From positions 1 through 8,536 of the forward strand of contig CAZQCI010000095.1 of NCBI GenBank assembly GCA_964592255.1: 8,536 nt of DNA, in the 5' to 3' direction. Every line of letters begins with the position of its first letter. Within the stretch, counting starts at the first letter, position 1. Positions 5,039 to 8,536 of this stretch are shown piece after piece. The notes beneath the pieces were generated by a model. The model was not told the DNA's origin and made no database searches. It saw only the letters and a program-made list of their open reading frames with translations. A program made the translations under genes and the position numbers. The stretch comes from CAZQCI01 sp964592255. GTDB taxonomy: Bacteria; UBA10199; SBBF01.

Positions 5039-8000
5039 ATCCTGATCTGGCAACATGATATCCAAAGTCATTCCCCGATAAGAATGTTGGGCAATCAGTG
5101 TTTTAGCTTCTTTTGCATTTTGCGCCACATCCACCAAAAAACCTTCTTCCTTTAAAATAAAACTTAAAAGAGTGGCAATATCAGGGTCGTCTTCGCACAC
5201 CAAAAATCTTTGGTTAATACTGGATGGGGTTATAACCCTAGGCTCAATAGAAATTGGTATTTTCTGTAAAGCAGGCAATTCAAAAAAGAAGGTACTTCCT
5301 TCTCCCATAACAGAATCAAAACCAATCACTCCTCCATGTTTTTCTACAATCGCCTTGCAGATATTAAGACCAAGCCCCGTACCTCCTCTTTGTCGTGTGT
5401 CCGACGAATCTGCCTGAGCAAATTTTCCAAAAATTTTCGACCTAAACTCTTCTGGAATACCAGGGCCATGATCTTTGACCAGAACCTTTATTTTTTCGTC
5501 TCCTTTGACAATCTCTACATGAACAACTCCAGATTTTGGTGAAAATTTAACAGCATTTGAAATCAAGTTTGTAACCACCTGAATAATTCGGTCGGGATCA
5601 ATATAAGCCTGACAAGGGTTTTCATCCGATATCAATTTAAGAGTCACTCCAAATTGCTTGGCATAATCTTCATTAGATAGCAAAGTCGACTGCACTAGTG
5701 CTAACACATCTGTCACCTGCATTTTAAAATCCATTTTACCAGATTCAATTTTCTCAATATCCAGAATGTCGTTAATGAGCCGAATGAGGCGCTCACAATT
5801 TGAAAGGGCAATATGCACCAAAGGCTTCATCTTCTCCGGTAAATCTCCTGCAGCCTTACCAGCAATTAATCCCAAAGAGCCCCGAATGGATGTGAGCGGT
5901 GTGCGCAGTTCATGGCTGACTGTGGAAACAAACTCGTTTTTCATCCGATCAATTTCTTTTTGTTCAGTAATATCCCAGTTAACCCCAATCATTTTTACAG
6001 ATTTGCCATTAGAATCAGTAACAACATTAGCAATGGCACGAATATAATGAACGGACTTATCAGGCCAAATCACCCGAAATGTAGTATCAAATTTCTGTCC
6101 ATTCTCTACCGCATATTTCAAGGCAGCCCGCGCGGATTCGATATCATCGGGATGCACTCCTTTTTCCCAAGCTTCATAGGCACCAGAAAAAGAATCCCGA
6201 TCCAAACCATATAATTTGATCATCACATCGTCCCAGATCAGTTCGTTGGTGATGATGTTCCAATCCCAAACACCAATTTGCGCGGACTGAGTGGCCAACT
6301 CAAGGCGTTCGGAAAGCTCTTTAACCTGAGCTTCTTGTTCCATCTGCGCTGTTACATCGCGTGTTATTTTAACAAATCCCAACAATTTTCCACTATCAGT
6401 GTAAAGAGGATCAACAACAACATGCACCCGGAATAAACTGCCATCTTTACGAACACGAACAGCATTGTGATCTTCAAATTTTCCATTGGCTATGGCTGTC
6501 GCCAATACTAAATCGGGAAGATTTTTTTCCCGATCTTCTGGAGTATAAAAAATTGAAAAATGCTTCCCCATAATTTCATCAGCCGTATATCCTTTTAAAA
6601 GTTGGGCCCCGCTGTTCCAACTGCTTACATGTCCTTTGGAGTCCAACATATAGATGGCATAATCTTTGGCTCCATCCACCAGCAGACGATGACGTTCTTC
6701 ACTAATTCTCAAATACTTCGATTTAATTTGAGCCAGAATAATGTAACGGGCCACAAGAAAAACTAAAAAGGATATGGACAACCCCCCGACAAGAACAATA
6801 AAGGGCAAAGTAGAAAATTTGTCTTGTATGAATTTTTTAGTTGGAACAACCGTCATCACCCATGTTTTATTAAAAAACTTAATTTCAGATTCATAACCCC
6901 AAGTACTTTTCAATAAAGGATCCAGCGAAATACTTTCAAAAAAAACTTCGTTTTCATCCCTGAATTGTATATCAAAACTTTCAAAAATATCCGTTCCAAT
7001 CACGCCATTTAAAAAATCATTCACCGAAAAAACTCCAGCAATAAAACCGTCGAATTTGCCATCAATATGAAGAGGATAATAGGCGATAAAACTTTTATAA
7101 CCCTGTACAACGTCCAGAGGAGGGGTAATGGTAATGGTGTCTTTTAACGAGGCCCCTTCCAACGCCTTTCTTCTTTCCTCACTAAAAAGCACGTCCAACC
7201 CTAGAGCTTTTTCATTACCTTTAACGGGTTCAACCCAATGAATATGATAAGTAGAATCCACCCATTCAACCGCCTTTAAACCATCAATACGTTTTACATA
7301 TTGGGCAGCATCGGGTTGCCATTGATTAAACGGAGTACCGTGGGCTATTTCCCATCGCTTAGCCATACGTTGTAAAGCCAAAATTTTATCGGAAGCCGTC
7401 AATGTAATCAGCTTATTAATACGAGTAGCTTCCAGCTCGGCAAAATCTTTGGCTAAATTCAATTCTCTCACTTTCAGTGTCTTATAAAGACACACCGAAG
7501 CAAGCGACATGGCTAAAAGAAGAATCCAAGGGAGAACTAATCTCCACTCCTTTTGATTTTGAGGAGTGATTGCCACATCTTTTGACATGGTCGACACTAA
7601 AAAAGCTGCCAACAAAAGAGTAAAAAGAAGCCCTCCAAATAAAAACAATTTTGGGCCTATATAAATGGCCTCTCTTTCAAAAGAAGGCGTACTACTCCAA
7701 ACAACAAGCCATTTTTGATTGAGTACGTTTAAAGTTTTCTGAGAAGAAAATTTGGCAAAGACCAAATCATCTTTAGGGTTTGAAAGACTTGAATAAATAA
7801 GATGATCAGGCAACGCTTCCGGGCCATCATAAACAGTAATGTTAATACTTCGGCCTTGGCTATTGGTCAGGTTGCTTAAAAATTGATTGGCCACAAAAGG
7901 CGCATAAATCCAGCCTACTAAATTTTTTTTCTGGTCTGTCGAATTTGTCTTAAAAGTATCCGCTCTGTAAAGAGGATGTAATAACAAAAACCCCGGTGTC

Positions 8001-8536
8001 TTTTCTGTCTCTTGCACCAAAAGAATACGTTTCGTGATTGCATCACCACCCGTATCAGCAGATATTGTAGCCGCTTCAAGTCTATTTTGTTCAAAGGCAA
8101 TATTAAGTCCCAAAGCCTTTTGGTTTTCAGTCTCTGGCTCTATATATTTAATAATATAATAAGGTTTGTTTTCTGTCTGAGGGTGAATATCAAAGTCAGG
8201 AGATTCATCAGCACGAACATCTTTGAGAAAATTTTGAACAGCAGATGGAGAAACCGCCTCAATAAAACCCATGCCATTAATTCCAGGAAAATTGTTTTTA
8301 ATATTAATTTCATTAATATAACTACGCCACTCTTCCCTGGAAACAAAATTGGAACCTAGAAAAAAACCAGCACCACCCAACAAGGCATGCCGATACGAAT
8401 TTAAGCGCGATTGTAAAGCCTGCTCATTTTCAAAAGATAAATTTTGAAAACTAGCCTGAGTCGTTTTATAAAAATTTTCAGAAGCAATCTTCCATCCGTA
8501 AAAAGTAAAACCCAATGAAAGAATCAAAATAAAAAT
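5036..8536 (-). CDS. Membrane-bound hybrid histidine kinase (CHASE, CHASE-like, PAS, PAS, HisKA, HATPase, truncated REC); 5' end beyond window
   Basis: Sensor kinase open to the right edge, so its true start and part of TM1 are missing. Residues are counted from the codon at 8525-8527, a TTG that I do not take as the start. Order: end of TM1 (1-12); periplasmic CHASE domain (about 40-285, with EEWRSYINEI, PGINGMGF and KALGLN); TM2 (291-312) and TM3 (330-348); a second CHASE-like sensor (about 355-565, with KAVEWVDSTYHIHWVEP and KALGLD); TM4 (573-597); PAS1 (609-726); PAS2 with PAC (741-857, ending WDITEQK); HisKA with SHELRTPLTS (phospho-His872); HATPase with N-box NLISNAVKFS (987-996), G1 DHGPGIP (1019-1025), FGKF (1033-1036) and G2 GGTGLGL (1048-1054). 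REC1 starts at about 1106 with CEDDPD and has its phospho-acceptor Asp1156 in LDIMLP, but stops at TGA after residue 1163. The kinase core looks intact; REC1 lacks its switch Ser and Lys, which lie past the stops at 4469-4990. Confidence 0.92.
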   Translation of the reverse strand: MFILILSLGFTFYGWKIASENFYKTTQASFQNLSFENEQALQSRLNSYRHALLGGAGFFLGSNFVSREEWRSYINEINIKNNFPGINGMGFIEAVSPSAVQNFLKDVRADESPDFDIHPQTENKPYYIIKYIEPETENQKALGLNIAFEQNRLEAATISADTGGDAITKRILLVQETEKTPGFLLLHPLYRADTFKTNSTDQKKNLVGWIYAPFVANQFLSNLTNSQGRSINITVYDGPEALPDHLIYSSLSNPKDDLVFAKFSSQKTLNVLNQKWLVVWSSTPSFEREAIYIGPKLFLFGGLLFTLLLAAFLVSTMSKDVAITPQNQKEWRLVLPWILLLAMSLASVCLYKTLKVRELNLAKDFAELEATRINKLITLTASDKILALQRMAKRWEIAHGTPFNQWQPDAAQYVKRIDGLKAVEWVDSTYHIHWVEPVKGNEKALGLDVLFSEERRKALEGASLKDTITITPPLDVVQGYKSFIAYYPLHIDGKFDGFIAGVFSVNDFLNGVIGTDIFESFDIQFRDENEVFFESISLDPLLKSTWGYESEIKFFNKTWVMTVVPTKKFIQDKFSTLPFIVLVGGLSISFLVFLVARYIILAQIKSKYLRISEERHRLLVDGAKDYAIYMLDSKGHVSSWNSGAQLLKGYTADEIMGKHFSIFYTPEDREKNLPDLVLATAIANGKFEDHNAVRVRKDGSLFRVHVVVDPLYTDSGKLLGFVKITRDVTAQMEQEAQVKELSERLELATQSAQIGVWDWNIITNELIWDDVMIKLYGLDRDSFSGAYEAWEKGVHPDDIESARAALKYAVENGQKFDTTFRVIWPDKSVHYIRAIANVVTDSNGKSVKMIGVNWDITEQKEIDRMKNEFVSTVSHELRTPLTSIRGSLGLIAGKAAGDLPEKMKPLVHIALSNCERLIRLINDILDIEKIESGKMDFKMQVTDVLALVQSTLLSNEDYAKQFGVTLKLISDENPCQAYIDPDRIIQVVTNLISNAVKFSPKSGVVHVEIVKGDEKIKVLVKDHGPGIPEEFRSKIFGKFAQADSSDTRQRGGTGLGLNICKAIVEKHGGVIGFDSVMGEGSTFFFELPALQKIPISIEPRVITPSSINQRFLVCEDDPDIATLLSFILKEEGFLVDVAQNAKEAKTLIAQHSYRGMTLDIMLPDQD

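Noticed and set aside
4991..5040. Frameshift between kinase and downstream receiver fragment
   Set aside because: The two pieces and the codons between them are in the same frame; shifting frame gives no better receiver sequence and meets stops at once.
8012..8359. Plus-strand open frame of 115 codons opposite the CHASE domain
   Set aside because: Antisense shadow of the kinase with no ribosome site or domain; composition follows the complement of the coding strand.
8525..8527. TTG as the start codon of the kinase
   Set aside because: The frame continues open to the window edge and the first transmembrane helix would be cut; the real start is probably upstream, outside the window.

Overview
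The window is densely coding, with no gene-free stretch over 300 bases. It looks like a moderately AT-rich chromosome of a Gram-negative, two-membraned bacterium: it carries MCE/Mla lipid-transport genes (MlaE permease, MlaF ATPase), a predicted lipoprotein and a large membrane-bound hybrid histidine kinase. Gene order E then F, with a lipoprotein in front, fits Deltaproteobacteria-like lineages (Bdellovibrionota, Myxococcota, Desulfobacterota and relatives). That placement is inference; there is no rRNA or other marker gene. No mobile element, CRISPR array, tRNA or rRNA was seen.

Layout. (1) 1-2088, minus strand: a tight operon transcribed leftwards, lipoprotein -> mlaE -> mlaF, with gaps of 2 nt and then a 1-nt stop/start overlap. 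mlaF runs off the left edge. (2) 2089-2189: a 101-nt divergent spacer with a strong Shine-Dalgarno for the lipoprotein and a short direct repeat. (3) 2190-3698, plus strand: maf (nucleotide pyrophosphatase) followed 6 nt later by a YaeI-like metallophosphoesterase, ending 15 nt from a convergent gene. (4) 3714-8536, minus strand: a two-component phosphorelay cluster of a CHASE/CHASE-like/PAS/PAS/HisKA/HATPase hybrid kinase with receiver domains, then a single-domain CheY-like response regulator, then an Hpt protein that overlaps the regulator by 16 nt. The kinase runs off the right edge.

The most notable observation is that the kinase reading frame is interrupted in the middle of its first receiver domain by two in-frame stop codons, TGA at 5036-5038 and TAA at 4997-4999. 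The frame is the same before, between and after them, and all three parts read as continuous receiver-domain sequence. So the apparent separate gene at 4469-4990 is the detached C-terminus (second half of REC1 plus a complete REC2) of what was probably one protein of at least 1352 codons within the window. This is nonsense mutation, not frameshift, and the TGA sits at the highly conserved Asp-Gly glycine position.

Downstream, the intact CheY-like gene has a good sigma70-type promoter match (TTGCAT-17-TATAAT) placed so close to its ATG that the transcript would be nearly leaderless. The regulator and Hpt could therefore be expressed independently of the broken kinase gene. No DNA-binding or enzymatic output domain is present, so the output of this relay lies elsewhere.
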